The notes under the pieces were generated by a model. It saw nothing but the letters and a program-made list of their open reading frames with translations, had not been told where the DNA came from and did no database searches. Made by a program: the position numbers and the translations under genes. Shown piece after piece: positions 9,014 through 21,853 of a stretch of 64,000 nt of DNA. This stretch comes from Terebella lapidaria. Taxonomy: Eukaryota; Annelida; Polychaeta; Terebellida; Terebellidae. Position 1 is the stretch's first letter. Each line of letters begins with the position of its first letter. The stretch covers positions 33,172,423 to 33,236,422 of the forward strand of contig OX424566.1 of the NCBI GenBank assembly GCA_949152475.1, in the 5' to 3' direction.

Positions 9014-9532
9014 TCATGTTGGCGCATCGATCGTTGCGCTCTGGATCGGACGGCTCTTCTTCATGAAAAAAGATCTGATCGACTTGGAAGGTTTTCTGCT
9101 GTCTGGGGTTTCGTTTATATTCACAGGGCTGGTTGGTTTTCTTTTCACACTGATGGGCTTGGACGAATAGGTTTTCGTTTTCACCTGGGTTGGTTTGTCA
9201 TCATCGGTTGAGGGTTCTGAGCGTTTCTGGTGTTCACTTGTGTCGAGGAACTTGTCAGCTCTGTCTAGAAGCTCTGGGGAACTGCAGGAGGCTGGCTCTT
9301 CAGAAAGAACTCGTGAGATGAGCTCGTCAGCCAGTCTGGCGCCGACGGAGGGGTCTCTAGACAGCGGCTGTTGTGCGGAACTTTGTCCTGCGTCTGATCG
9401 ATCGCCCTCGCGGTAGCCCTGTCTGTCATCTCTGAGCTGCATCAAGAGCCGTCCCAGACGATTTTCGCCCGGCCAATCCTCAGGACCCCTTGTAATCGTG
9501 GCGCCTGGTGGGAGACCCGACGCCCAAAACAT
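9014..9532 (-). CDS. Leader/gag-like ORF of a second gypsy family (Gypsy-B)
   Basis: 172 codons starting at the inner edge of the minus-strand LTR. The early codons overlap the presumed primer-binding region, so translation may start at an internal Met (for example the MQLRDD Met). The product is charged and disordered: Asp/Arg-rich, then Ser/Pro/Glu-rich, then Lys-rich (KTKTYSSKPISVKRKP). There is no zinc knuckle or recognisable capsid fold. The frame ends at 9014 near the non-LTR element, so the rest of the gypsy element is missing. Gag is inferred only from position after an LTR. Confidence 0.4.
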   Translation of the reverse strand: MFWASGLPPGATITRGPEDWPGENRLGRLLMQLRDDRQGYREGDRSDAGQSSAQQPLSRDPSVGARLADELISRVLSEEPASCSSPELLDRADKFLDTSEHQKRSEPSTDDDKPTQVKTKTYSSKPISVKRKPTSPVNINETPDSRKPSKSIRSFFMKKSRPIQSATIDAPT

Positions 9533-10070
9533 GTGAGAAGTCGCCTCGGTTAGTGTTGTGCTTGAAGTATCACAAACCAGTCCGAATTCAATTCATCCAA
9601 GTTTATTAGGATGAATATTCCGATGACTCGATCACGGCCACCTACGCAACTTCCCTATATAGTCCGAATAATAGTCCGACAAGTTCAACAGTATATCACA
9701 GATATCTTTTTTAAAAAAATTTCAATATTTAAGAGATACGTATTCATTCTCTAAATCTCTCAAACTCGACTCCGAAAAGCGCGGGGATTTTTCCATGCGG
9801 TGTCTGGTTTTTCCCGCGTCGTGGAACAGGAGTTCATGTGATTTGCTGAATGTGATGTAATGTCTGTGTGGGCGTGGTTAGGTGTCTGGAAATGTCGTGA
9901 TTGGTGGTGTGTTCTGTCTGACGTCATTTGTGGAGTTGTTTACATGACTTGGACGGTGTGTGTCGGTTCTCGTGAGTATGAAGTCATGTGATGAATCTGT
10001 GCCATGTATGTCGAGTGGGATAAAGTGTAATGGAGGGTTTCGTGCCGATAACTGTCATAAATATTCTACA
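9532..10070 (-). repeat. LTR of Gypsy-B (5' LTR, minus strand)
   Basis: On the minus strand it begins TGTAGAATATTTATGAC at 10070 and ends CTTCTCACA at 9532, about 539 bp. The start matches the Gypsy-A LTR at 39953 (TGTAGAATATTTA) and the end resembles TTCGTCACA, but most of the interior differs. An AATAAAC signal lies near 9602. A candidate primer site beginning TGGGCGTCGGG follows within 6 bases. Unlike Gypsy-A, there is no CGRCCC enrichment on either strand. Confidence 0.65.
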
Positions 10071-10719
10071 TCAAGTTACATGCATCGAAATACTGATATT
10101 CCTGTATACTAATTTATACCTAAATTGTCACCATTTTGGATGTGACTTGAGCGTGATTGCACTCAGCGATCAATGCAATTATCGAGACAGCCCCGCCTTT
10201 CTTGACCCCTACTGAACAGGGTTATAAAAAAAACGTATATTGACAGTATTGCGAAATTTGACTTTGATCACTCCAGATTCACAGTGCACAATCAGCATTA
10301 TGATTCCAGGGGCATTCCATTACTCTGGGGGTAGGGTTTTGTGATTTTAGGAGGAATACATTGTCAACAAAGGTCGGGTGTCCTTGAATATTGAGCAAGA
10401 ATATGTCAATTCTCCAAGAATGAAAACAATCACATGTATCATCCGATCAGTTGGCTCAATTGTTGCACATTTCACACAAAAGGAGATTTTATGCAGGGTG
10501 TATCCTATATTCGCGTACATCGATTCCATCACTTACTGGTAGACTGTCAAGGCAAAATCGAGTACCCAGGAATTAAACATTTCAAAGCATTTGGTCATGT
10601 TTCGGAGGGATTTAGGATGACAAAGAATTACCATTTATTTTAGTAATGAAATTACGGCTAGGAAATGCAATCACTTCACGAAAATTGGATTTTTCTGGGA
10701 AAATATGATTCTGCAAGTT
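10071..10719. other. Unannotated sequence left of the minisatellite
   Basis: No gene, repeat or element boundary recognised. The short ORFs on both strands show no family motif. Confidence 0.5.
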
Positions 10720-13700
10720 CACCTTCCACTTACCATGAACACTTCCCAATGTCATGTATGCTTCACACCTGGCTTGTACACAACACGCAGCAATGTGTAT
10801 TTCCCACTTGTCTTCTAGACCTCTTACTTGTCGTGTACACTTCCCACTCTAACCATGTGCTCTCCCCGCTTGTCATTTACACTCATCACCCGGCTTGTAC
10901 TCCTCCCACTTACCATGTGCTCTCCCCATTTGCCATGTACACTCGCCACCTGGGTTGTACTCCTCCCACTTACCATGTGCTCTCCCCACTTGCCATGTAC
11001 ACTCGCCACCTGGCTTGTACTCCTCCCACTTACCATGTGCTCTCCCCACTTGTCATGTACACTCGCCACCTGGCATGTACTCCTTCCACTTACCATGTGT
11101 TCTGCCCACTTGCCATGTACACTCGTCACCTGGCTTGTCCTCCTCCCACTTACCACGTGCTCTCTCCACTTGCCATCTACACTCGCCACCTGGCTTGTAC
11201 TCCTCTCATTTACCATGGGCTCTCTCCACTTGCCATGTACACTCGCCACCTGGTTTGTACACTCGCCACCTGGCTTGTACTCCTCCCACTTACCGTGTGC
11301 TCTCCCCACTTGCCATGTACACTCGCCAACCGGCTTGTACTCCTCCCACTTACCATGTGCTCTCCCCACTTGCCATGTACACTCGCCACCCGGCTTGTAC
11401 TCCTCCCACTTACCATGTGCGCTCCCACTTGCCATGTACACTCGCAATCTGGCCTGTACTCCTCCCACTAACCATGTCCTCTCCCAAGTTGCCATCTACA
11501 CTCGCCACCCGGCTTGTACTCCTCCCACTTACCAGGTGCTCTCCCAACTTGCCATGTACACTCGCCACCTGGCCTGTACTCCTCCCACTAACCATGTTCT
11601 CTCCCCACTTGTCAGGTACACTCGCCACCTGGCTTGCACTCCTCCCACTTACCATGTGCTCTCCCAACTTGCCATATACACTCGCCACCTGGCCTTTACT
11701 CCTCCCACTAACCATGTGCTCTCACCACTTGTCAGGTACACTCGCCACCTGGCTTGTACTCCTCCCACTTACCATGTGTTCTCCCCACTTGCCCTGTACA
11801 CTCGCCACCTGGCTTGTCCTCCTCCCACTTACCATGTGGTCTCCCCGCTTGCCATGTACACCCGCCACCTGGCTTGTACTCCTCCCACTTACCATGTGCT
11901 CTCCCCACTTGCCATGTATATTCGCCACCTGGCTTGTACTCCTCCCACTTACCATGTGTTCTCCCCACTTGCCATGTACACTCACCAACAAGCTTGTACT
12001 CCTCCCACTTACCATGTGCTCTCCCCACTTGCCATGTTCATTCGCCACCTGGCTTGTACTCCTTCCACTTACCATGTGCTCTCCCCACTTGCCATGTACA
12101 CTCGCCACCTGGCTTGTACTCCTCCCACTTACCATGTGTTCTCCCCACCTGCCATGTACACTCGCCATCTGGCTTGTACTCCTCCCACTTACCATGTGCT
12201 CTCCCCACTTGCCATGTACACTCGCCACCAGGCTTGTACTCCTCCCACTTACCATGTGCTCTCCCCACTTGCCATGTACACTCGCAACCTGGCTTGTACT
12301 CCTCCCACTTACCATGTCCTCTCGCCACTTGCCATGTACACTCGCCACCTGGCTTGTACTCCTCCCACTTACCACGTGTTCTCCCCCACTTGCCATGTAC
12401 ACTCGCCACCTGGCTTGTACTCCTCCCACTTACCATGTGCTCTCCCCACTTGCCATGTACACTCGCCACCTGGCATGTACTCCTTCCACTTACTATGTGC
12501 TCTCCCCACTTGCCATGTACACTCGCCACCTGGCTTGTACTCCTCCCACATAACATGTGCTCTCCCCACTTGCCATGTACACTCGTCACCTGGCTTGTCC
12601 TCCTCCCACTTACCACGTGCTGTCTCCACTTGCCATCTACACTCGCCACCTGGCTTGTACTCCTCCCACTTACCATGTGCTCTCTCCACTTGCCATCTAC
12701 ACTCGCCACCTGGTTTGTACTCCTCTCACTTACCATGTGCTCTCCCCCACTTGCCATGTACACTCGCCACCTGGCTTGTACTCCTCCCACTTACCATGTG
12801 CTCTCCCCACTTGCCATGTACACTCGCCACCTGGCATGTACTCCTTCCACTTACTATGTGCTCTCCCCACTTGCCATGTACACTCGTCACCTGGTTGTCC
12901 TCCTCCCACTTACCACGTGCTCTCTCCACTTGCCACCTGGTTTGTACTCCTCTCACTTACCATGTGCTCTCCCCACTTGCCATGTACACTCGCCACCTGG
13001 CTTGTACTCCTTCCCACTTACTATGTGTTTTCTCCACTTGCCATGTACACTCGCCACCTGGCTTGTGCTCCTCCCACTTACCATGTGCTCTTCCCACTTG
13101 CCATGTACACCCGCCACGTGGCTTGTACTCCTCCCACTTACCATGTGCTCTCCCCACTTGCCATGTACACCCGCCACGTGGCTTGTACTCCTCCCACTTA
13201 CCATGTGCTCTCCCCACTTGCCATGTACACCCGCCACGTGGCTTGTACACCTCCCACTTACCATGTGCTCTCCCCACTTGCCATGTACACTCGCCACCTG
13301 ACTTGTACTCCTCCCACTTACCAGGTGCTCTCCCCACTTGCCATGTACACTCGCCACCTGGCTTGTACTCCTCCCACTTACCATGTGTTCTCCCCACTTG
13401 CCATTTACAATCGCCTCCTGGCTTGTACTCCTCCCACTTACCACGTGTTCTCCCCCACTTGCCATGTACACTCGCCACCTGGCTTGTACTCCTCCCACTT
13501 ACCATGTGCTCTCCCCACTTGCCATGTACACTCGCCACCTGGCTTGTACTCCTCCCACTTACCATGTGCTCTCCCCACTTGTCATGTACACTCGCCACCT
13601 GGCATGTACTCCTTCCATTTACCATGTGCTCTCCCCACTTGCCATGTACACTCGCCACCTGGCTTGTACTCCTCCCACTTACCATGTGCTCTCCCCACTT

Positions 13701-16700
13701 GTCATGTACACTCGCCACCTGGCATGTACTCCTTCCACTTACCATGTGCTCTCCCCACTTGCCAGGTACACTCGCCACCTGGCTTGTACTCCTCCCACTT
13801 ACCATGTGCTCTCCCCACTTGCCATGTACACTCATCACCTGGCTTGTCCTCCTCCCACTTACCACGTGCTCTCTCCACTTGTCATCTACACTCGCCACCT
13901 GGCTTGTACTCCTACCACTTACCACGTGCTCTCCCCACTTGCCATGAACACTCGCCACCTGGCTTGTACTCCTCCCACTTACCATGTGCTCTCCCCACTT
14001 GTCATGTACACTCGCCACCTGGCATGTACTCCTTCCATTTACCACGTGCTCTCCCGAGTTGCCATGTACAATCGCCACCTGGCTTGTACTCCTCCCACTT
14101 ACCATGTGCTCTCCCCACTTGTCATGTACACTCGCCACCTGGCATGTACTCCTTCCACTTACTATGTGCTCTCCCCACTTGCCATGTACACTCGCCACCT
14201 GGCTTGTACTCCTCCCACTTACCATGTGCTCTCCCCACTTGCCATGTACACTCGTCACCTGGCTTGTCCTCGTCCCACTTACCACGTGCTCTCTCCACTT
14301 GTCATCTACACTCGCCACCTGGCTTGTACTCCTACCACTTACCACGTGCTCTCTCCACTTGCCATCTACACTCGCCACCTGGTTTGTACTCCTCTCACTT
14401 ACCATGTGCTCTCTCCACTTGCCATGTACACTCGCCACCTGGCTTGTACTCCTCCCACTTGCCATGTGTTCTCTCAACTTGATTTCTGCACCCGCCACCT
14501 GGTTTGTACTCCTCCCACTTACCACGTGCTCTCTCCACTTGCCATCTACACTCGCCACCTGGCTTGTACTCCTACCACTTACCACGTGCTCTCTCCACTT
14601 GCCATCTACACTCGCCACCTGGTTTGTACTCCTCTCACTTACCATGTGCTCTCCCCACTTGCCATGTACACTCGTCACCTGGCTTGTCCTCCTCCCACTT
14701 ACCACGTGATGTCTCCACTTGCCATCTACACTCGCCACTTGGCTTGTGCTCCTCCCACTTACCATGTGCTCTCCCCACTTGCCATGTACACTCGCCACTT
14801 GGCTTGTCCTCCTCCCACTTACCACGTACTCTCTCCACTTGCCATCTACACTCGCCACCTGGCTTGTCCTCCTCCAACTTACCACGTACTCTCTCCACTT
14901 GCCATCTACACTCGCCACCTGGCTTGTGCTCCTCCCACTTACCATGTGCTCTCCCCACTTGCCATGTACACTCGCCACCTGGCTTGTACTCCTCCCACTT
15001 GCCATGTGCTCTCCCCACTTGCCATGTACACTCGCCACCTGGCTTGTACTCCTCCCACTTACCAGGCGCTCTCTCCACTTGCCATGTACACTCGCCACCT
15101 GGCTTGTACTCCTCCCACGTGCCATATGCTCTCCCCACTTGCCATGTACACTCGCCACCTGGCTTGTACTCCTCCCACTTACCAGGTGCTCTCCCCACTT
15201 GCCATGTACACTCGCCACCTGGCTTGTACTCCTCCCACGTGCCATATGCTCTCCCCACTTGCCATGTACACTCGCCACCTGGCTTGTACTCCTCCCACTT
15301 ACCAGGTGCTCTCCCCACTTGCCATGTACACTCGCCACCTGGCTTGTACTCCTCCCACTTACCATGTGTTCTCCCCACTTGCCATTTACAATCGCCTCCT
15401 GGCTTGTACTCCTCCAACTTGCCATGTGTTCTCCCAACTTGCGTTCTGCACCTGCCACCTGGTTTGTACTCCTCCCACTTGCCATGTGTTCTCCCTGCAT
15501 GCCATGGACACTCGCCACCGGCTTGAACTCCTCCCACTCACCATGTGCTCTCCCCACTTGCCATGTACACCCGCCACGTGGCTTGTACTCCTCCAACTTA
15601 CCATGTGCTCTCCCCACTTGCCATGTTCACCCGCCACCTGGCTTGTACTCCTTCCACTTACCATGTGCTCTCTCCACTTGTCATCTACACTCGCCACCTG
15701 GCTTGTACTCCTCCCACTTACCATGTGCTCTCCCCACTTGCCATGTACACCTGCCACCTGGCTTGTACTCCTCCCACTTACCATGTGCTCTCCCCACTTG
15801 TCATGTGCACCCGCCACCTGGCTTGTACTCCTCCCACTTACCATGTGCTCTCCCCACTTGCCATGTACACTCGCCACCTGGCTTGTACTCCTCCCACTTA
15901 CCATGTGCTCTCCGCACTTGCCATGTACACTCGCCAACTGCCTTGTACTCCTCCCACTTACCATGTGCTCTCCCAACTTGCCATATACACTCGCCACCTG
16001 GCTTTTACTCCTCCCACTTACCATGTGCTCTCCCCACTTGCCATGTACACTCGTCACCTGGCTTGTCCTCCTCCCACTTACCACGTGCTCTCTCCACTTG
16101 CCATCTACACTCGCCACATGGCTTGTACTCCTCCCACATAACATGTGCTCTCCCCACTTGCCATGTACACTCGTCACCTGGCTTGTCCTCCTCCCACTTA
16201 CCACGTGTTCTACCCCACTTGCCATGTACACTCGCCACCTGGCTTGTACTCCTCCCACTTACCATGTGCTCTCCCCACTTGCCATGTACACTCGCCACCT
16301 GGCATGTACTCCTCCCACTTACCAGGTGCTCTCCCCACTTGCCATGTACACTCGCCACCTGGCTTGTACTCCTCCCACTTACCTTGTGTTCTCCCCACTT
16401 GCCATTTGCAATCGCCTCCTGGCTTGTACTCCTCCCACTTGCCATGTGTTCTCCCAACTTGCGTTCTGCACCCGCCACCTGGTTTGTACTACTCCCACTT
16501 ACCATGTGTTCTCCCTGCATGCCATGGACACTCGCCACCGGCTTGAACTCCTCCCACTTACCATGTGCTCTCCCGACTTGCCATGTACACCCGCCACGTG
16601 GCTTATACCCCTCCCACTTACCATGTGCTCTCCCCACTTGCCATGTTCACCCGCCACCTGGCTTGTACTCCTTCCACTTACCATGTGCTCTCTCCACTTG

Positions 16701-18800
16701 TCATCTACACTCGCCACCTGGCTTGTACTACTCCCACTTACCATGTGCTCTCCCCACTTGCCAAGTACACCTGCCACCTGGCTTGTACTCCTCCCACTTA
16801 CCATGTGCTCTCCCCACTTGTCATGTACACCCGCCACCTGGCTTGCACTCCTCCCACTTGCCATGTGTTCTCCCCACTTGCCATCTACACTCGCTACCTG
16901 GCTTGTACTCCTCCCACTTACCAGGTGCTCTCCCCACTTGCCATCTACACTCGCCACCTAGCTTGTACTCCTCCCACTTACCATGTGCTCTTCCCACTTG
17001 CCATGCTCACCCGCCACCTGGCTTGTCCTGCTCATACTTACCATGTGCTCTCCCCACTTGCCATGTACACTCGCCAACTGGCTTGTACTCCTCCCACTTA
17101 CCTTGTGCTCTCCCCACTTGCCATGTACACTCGCCACCCGGCTTGTACTCCTCCCACTTACCATGTGCTCTCCCCACTTGCCATGTACACTCGCCACCTG
17201 GCTTGTACTCCTCCCACTTACCATGTGCTCTCCCCACTTGCCATGTACACTCGCCACCTGGCTTTTACTCCTCCCACTTACCATGTGCTCTCCCCACTTG
17301 CCATGTACACTCGCCATCCGGCTTGTACTCCTCCCACTCACCATGTGCTCTCCCCACTTGCCATGTACACTCGCCACCTGGCTTGTACTCCTCCCACTTA
17401 CCATGAGCTCTCCCCACTTGCCATGTACACTCGCCAACTGGCTTGTACTCCTCCCACTTACCATGTGCTCTTTCCACTTGCCATATACACTCGCCACCTG
17501 GGTTTTACTCCTCCCACTTACCATGTTCTCTCCCCACTTGCCATGTACACTCGCCAACTGGCTTGTACTCCTCCCACTTGCCATGTGTTCTCCGAACTTG
17601 CGTTCTGCACTCGCCACCTGGTTTGCACTCCTCCCACTTACCATGTGTTCTCCCTGCATGCCATGGACGCTCGCCACCGGCTTGAACTCCTCCCACTTAC
17701 CATGTGCTCTCCCCACTTGCCATGTACACCCGCCACGTGGCTTGTACTCCTCCCACTTACCATGTGCTCTCCCCACTTGCCATGTTCACCCGCCACCTGG
17801 CTTGTACTCCTTCCACTTACCATGTGCTCTCTCCACTTGTCATCTACACTCGCCACCTGGCTTGTACTCCTGTACTCCTCCCACTTACCATGTGCTCTCC
17901 CCACTTGTCGTCTACACCGCCACCTGGCTTGTACTCCTCCCACTTACCATGTGCTCTCCCCACTTGCCATGTACACCCGCTACCTGGCTTGTACTCCTCC
18001 CACTTACCATGTGCTCTCCCCACTTGCCATCTACACTCGCCACCTGGCTGGTACTCCTCCCACTTACCATGTGCTCTTCCCACTTGCCATGTACACCCGC
18101 CACCTGGCTTGTCCTCCTCCCACTTACCATGTGCTCTCCCCACTTGCCATGTACACTCGCCAACTGGCTTGTACTCCTCCCACTTACCATGTGCTCTCCC
18201 CACTCGCCATGTACACTCGCCACCTGGCTTGTACTCCTCCCACTTACCATGTGCTCTCCCCACTTGCCATGTACACTCGCCAACTGGCTTGTCCTCCTCC
18301 CACTTACCATGTGCTCTCCCCACTTGCCATGTACACTCGCCACCTGGCTTGTACTCCTCCCACTTACCATGTGCTCTCCCCACTTGCCATGTACACTCGC
18401 CACCTGGCTTGTACTCCTCCCACTTACCATGTGCTCTCCCCACTTGCCATGTACACTCGCCAACTGGCTTGTACTCCTCCCACTTACCATGTGCTCTCCC
18501 CACTTGCCATGTACACTCGCCACCTGGCTTGTACTCCTCCCACTTACCATGTGCTCTCCCCACTTGCCATGTACACCCGCCACCTGGCTTGTACTCCTCC
18601 CACTTACCATGTGCTCTCCCCACTTCCCATCTACACTCGCCCCCTGGCTTGTACTCCTCCCACTTACCATGTGCTCTCCCCACTTGCCATCTACACTCGC
18701 CACCTGTCTTGTACTCCTCCCACTTACCATGTGCTTCCCCCACTTGCCATCTACACTCGCCACCTGGCCTGTATTCCTCCCACTTGGCTTTGCACCTCCC
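10720..18800. repeat. 8-kb minisatellite, 60-bp unit
   Basis: About 130 head-to-tail copies of a 60-bp unit. Its parts are TCCTCCCACTTACCATGTGC, TCTCCCCACTTGCCATGTAC and ACTCGCCACCTGGCTTGTAC. Composition of this unit is 26 C, 17 T, 9 A and 8 G, giving strong strand asymmetry. Both edges decay (degenerate units at 10720-10850 and 18740-18800). Because 60 is divisible by 3 and the unit lacks stops in most frames, ORFs above 500 codons appear in all three plus frames and long ones on the minus strand. Units of 59 or 61 bp (near 11423, 12384, 12744, 13455, 15524, 16213, 16540, 17680) switch the frame repeatedly, which argues against one protein. Each unit has E-box-like CACCTG and CATGTG, and some variants have CACGTG. 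A rare variant block recurs at 15.36-15.54, 16.38-16.56 and 17.58-17.69 kb, showing higher-order repeats. Confidence 0.97.
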
Positions 18801-19199
18801 ATCAATGATAGAATTCGCATATACAATACTAAATATGCGTGATTGAGTATGCATAATATCAAATATGTGTCACGAGTATGCACAGCAGCTGAACCACATC
18901 CATTTTTTATTAATCTAAGTACGCTTTCTTAATATAGAATACGTGTATTCAATATTAAGTATGCATATTTCATGTTATGTATGGGTAATTAATATTATGT
19001 ATGCGTGTTTAGTATTAAGTATACATATATTTAAAATATTTATGTGTAATCAAATATTATGTACGCGTGTTTAATATTAGGTATGTATATTTATTATTAT
19101 GTACACGAATTTAACATGGAGTACGCAGATCTACCATTAGATGGGTGCATTCGAGTCTTTTACATTCTTTAGAATGTCCGTCTGATAAAAATACAATAT
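18801..19199. repeat. AT-rich degenerate short tandem repeats
   Basis: Loosely repeated TATTATGTACGCGTGTTTAA-type units of about 20-25 bp, heavily diverged, for example near 18955-19100. No gene. Confidence 0.55.
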
Positions 19200-19816
19200 G
19201 GAAGCCCATAGGTGACAGGTGCGGGAAAAAAATTTGGTGTTTTTTTTCTATTAAAAAACCTTGCACGTTCGAACGTAGAAAGTTTGAAACTACCACGTTC
19301 GCACGTGGAAGCATTTAGCGCTATCACGTTCGCGCGTGGTAACTTTGAAATTTATCACGTTCGCACGTAGAAAGGTTTTAGGCTTCCAAGTTCACATGTA
19401 GATAGTCCAAAGCTACCACGTTCACACGTGGAAACATTATATGCTTTCACGTTCGCACATACAAACTTTGAAACCTATCACGTTCGAACGTAGAAAGATG
19501 TAGGTTTTCATGTTCAAACGTAGATAGTTTCAAAGCTACCACGTTCACACGTGAAAGCATTTGATGCTACCACACCCAAATCTTTGCACGTGCGAACGTG
19601 GTAGCTCCTGAAGTTTACACGTGCGAACGTGGAAGCGTTAAATGCTTCCACGTGTGAACGTGGTAACCTCAGACTTTCCACGTGTGAACGCAATAGCTTT
19701 AACTGTTTTCACGTGCGAACGTGATAGTGTTAAATGCTTCCACGTTCGAACGTGCTAGTTTTTTGCTGGAAAAGACATAGAATTTTTTTTTACGCGCATG
19801 TCACCTATGGGCTTCC
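19200..19816. mobile_element. Foldback element of about 31-bp palindromic repeats
   Basis: Terminal inverted repeats GGAAGCCCATAGGTGACA (19200-19217) and its complement ending at 19816. Inside are about 10 units with core CACGTTCGCACGTGG spaced about 31 bp (19264-19555), then about 6 units with the reverse-complement core CACGTGCGAACGTGG (19586-19755). Each core is itself nearly palindromic (CACGT..ACGTG). There is no ORF. No clear target duplication was found, so the superfamily is open. Confidence 0.8.
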
Positions 19817-20164
19817 GTAATAAATAAAAATGTAAATTGAAACTTAAAACCATGACATATCAGCCACCATAGCACGTTGGTATATGCACCAATTATCCTA
19901 TTGGGAATTAAATATTATCGCCCCAATGGTTTCCCCTAACATGGCCTTGACATTGCTAATATTGCTGATTGTCCAGACGACTAGTTCCTTAATCATACTA
20001 TCTATCTCGCTTCTTAAGCTTCACTGAAAATAGAAGACAGAGTCGCGTAACAAAGGTGTTCCCTGTGTGAGCTGTGTGTTTGGTAAGTCAATCTTGTTGA
20101 GTCGCTAAGATGAGTGGCCCTCAAGGGATCTCAATGGCACTTTGAGCAATGTCAAGTCCAAGTT
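19817..20164. other. No recognised feature
   Basis: AT-rich. No ORF or repeat noticed. Confidence 0.5.
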
Positions 20165-20775
20165 TAACAATGGGCGAAAATACCACATTTTCCAATAAAG
20201 TCAAGTTCATTTCTCAGTGGAACCTGCTACTTTGGCCATAGTTATGTTTTGGATAATCGAATCAACTTGAACTTGTGTGTGTCTGAACTGGGTGTCATAC
20301 CGTAATTTTTCACAGAATTTCAGATTTCTATCTCAAAAATTTAAGAAGTTGATAATCTACGCCAATGTTAAAATTCAGTCCCAACATGGATACCAATAAA
20401 GTCTGCACACAAAAACGACCTTTTTTGCGATGTTCGAGTTATATATCGCTTCTAAATGAACATGTTCACTTAATATACACCGTGACAATGCCTTCTTCAG
20501 ATCAATGCAATAGGTTCATTCTGTACTTGCATAAACGTGATAAAAGCTCCGAATTTGTTGGAATTCATTTAATCCCAATTTGAACTGAAATTTAACATTG
20601 GGGCATATTGCCAACTTTTTGATATTTTTTAGTTTGAATTCTGAAAAATTACGGCATGACACCCAATTAGGACGCACACAATTTTAAGTGGATTCGATTA
20701 TCCAAAACCAAACTACGGCCGGAAAGCGTGTTTCTCTGGCAGATGAACTCGACTTTAGTGCAATGGGTGTATTGT
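20165..20775. repeat. Long imperfect inverted repeat (hairpin element)
   Basis: The left arm from about 20165 pairs with the right arm down from about 20775. Matching landmarks are TAAAGTCAAGTTCAT (about 20197) with its complement near 20740-20756, TTTTGGATAATCGAATC (about 20247) with its complement near 20692-20708, and GGGTGTCATACCGTAATTTT (from 20290) with its complement ending near 20664. The arms are close to 300 bp with moderate divergence. A transcript could fold into long double-stranded RNA. Probably a MITE-type element. Confidence 0.75.
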
Positions 20776-21185
20776 CGCAATTTATTCAAACGCCAAGTAC
20801 ACTGAATCACTAGATATGCACTGATCAATCAGATAGTGTGATTGACACATGAGGTAAAGTGATTATCACCGATGATTTATACTTTTGGTAGTAAAATGAT
20901 ATATGATTCACTGTTTCAAATCAAGGAATGCGAAAAAAGTTGAATATGAATTTATTGGTATTTCTGGTTTATAAAACCAAGCATTAATGTTTAAGAAATA
21001 GCGATACTTGAGTAAGCATGGTACTCAAATACATGATACTTATACATGCATGTGTCAGTTCCCAGTTATCATACACTGTACTATTGGCAGTATTACTGTA
21101 TAGTATAAGTTATTTTGTAAGACAACTATACCCTGATTTTTCCAACTTATTTTTCTAACCCTAATTTTTTGCTATGCTGAATGAC
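20776..21185. other. No recognised feature
   Basis: AT-rich with no gene. It separates two related hairpin repeats. Confidence 0.45.
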
Positions 21186-21580
21186 ATCGTTTTTTAACCT
21201 AGAATACCTTACCTGGGAGTAAAACGTAAATTATGGAAAAAATTGGAGAAGTTGGCGATATACCCAAATGTTCAATTTCAACCCGAAATCGAGAATTTGA
21301 GCATATTCGAGGATTTGGTCGTGTTTAAATCATTCAGAATTCGAAGTATTATTGTAATTTTGCACCAGAAGACACACTTGGATATATTTTACGAAAGCAT
21401 GTTGATTTCGAAACATAACACCGGTACAAAACCGAGCAAATGCGCAAAATTGTGTGCGTACCCAGAGATTAATGACAGGGCTAAATTCAACTTTGGGACG
21501 GATTGCCAACTTTTTCAATTTTCGAGATAGATGTCTGAAATTCGGTAAAAAATCTGCCGTTTGACACCCAGAAGAAGTAT
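21186..21580. repeat. Second hairpin repeat related to 20165-20775
   Basis: Contains AGAAGTTGGCGATATACCCA (from about 21248) and, inverted at about 21480-21510, a matching GGATTGCCAACTTTTTCAA. It ends with a TTGACACCCAG boundary like the first hairpin. The ORFs on both strands are products of the inverted repeat. Confidence 0.55.
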
Positions 21581-21853
21581 ACCAAGTTTTAGAACGATAC
21601 CATTCAGCATCACAAAAATATCAGCGAAAAACGGTATAAACGAGTTATACAAATCAGAGTATACATTTGTTATTCAACAGTTTTTTTCGCAAGGCAATCA
21701 TAGGTGCAAGGCAGTCACATGAATACACGAGAACGTCACCACTTCTACGGCATTAAAAATTATTACAGAAATACCGATCTGACATGTGTGTGACATTTTT
21801 AAAATATATGGTATCCATGATATCTGAGCAATTAAGCACGATGTCTGTTGTAT

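Noticed and set aside
10828..18850. Many ORFs of 200-1200 codons on both strands as repeat-protein genes
   Set aside because: They arise because a 60-bp, stop-poor unit is open in most frames. Units of 59 and 61 bp shift the frame, and no frame spans the array.
19255..19770. CRISPR-like array (short palindromic repeats with regular spacing)
   Set aside because: The inter-repeat sequences are similar to each other, orientation flips midway, terminal inverted repeats bound it, and the setting is a eukaryotic genome.
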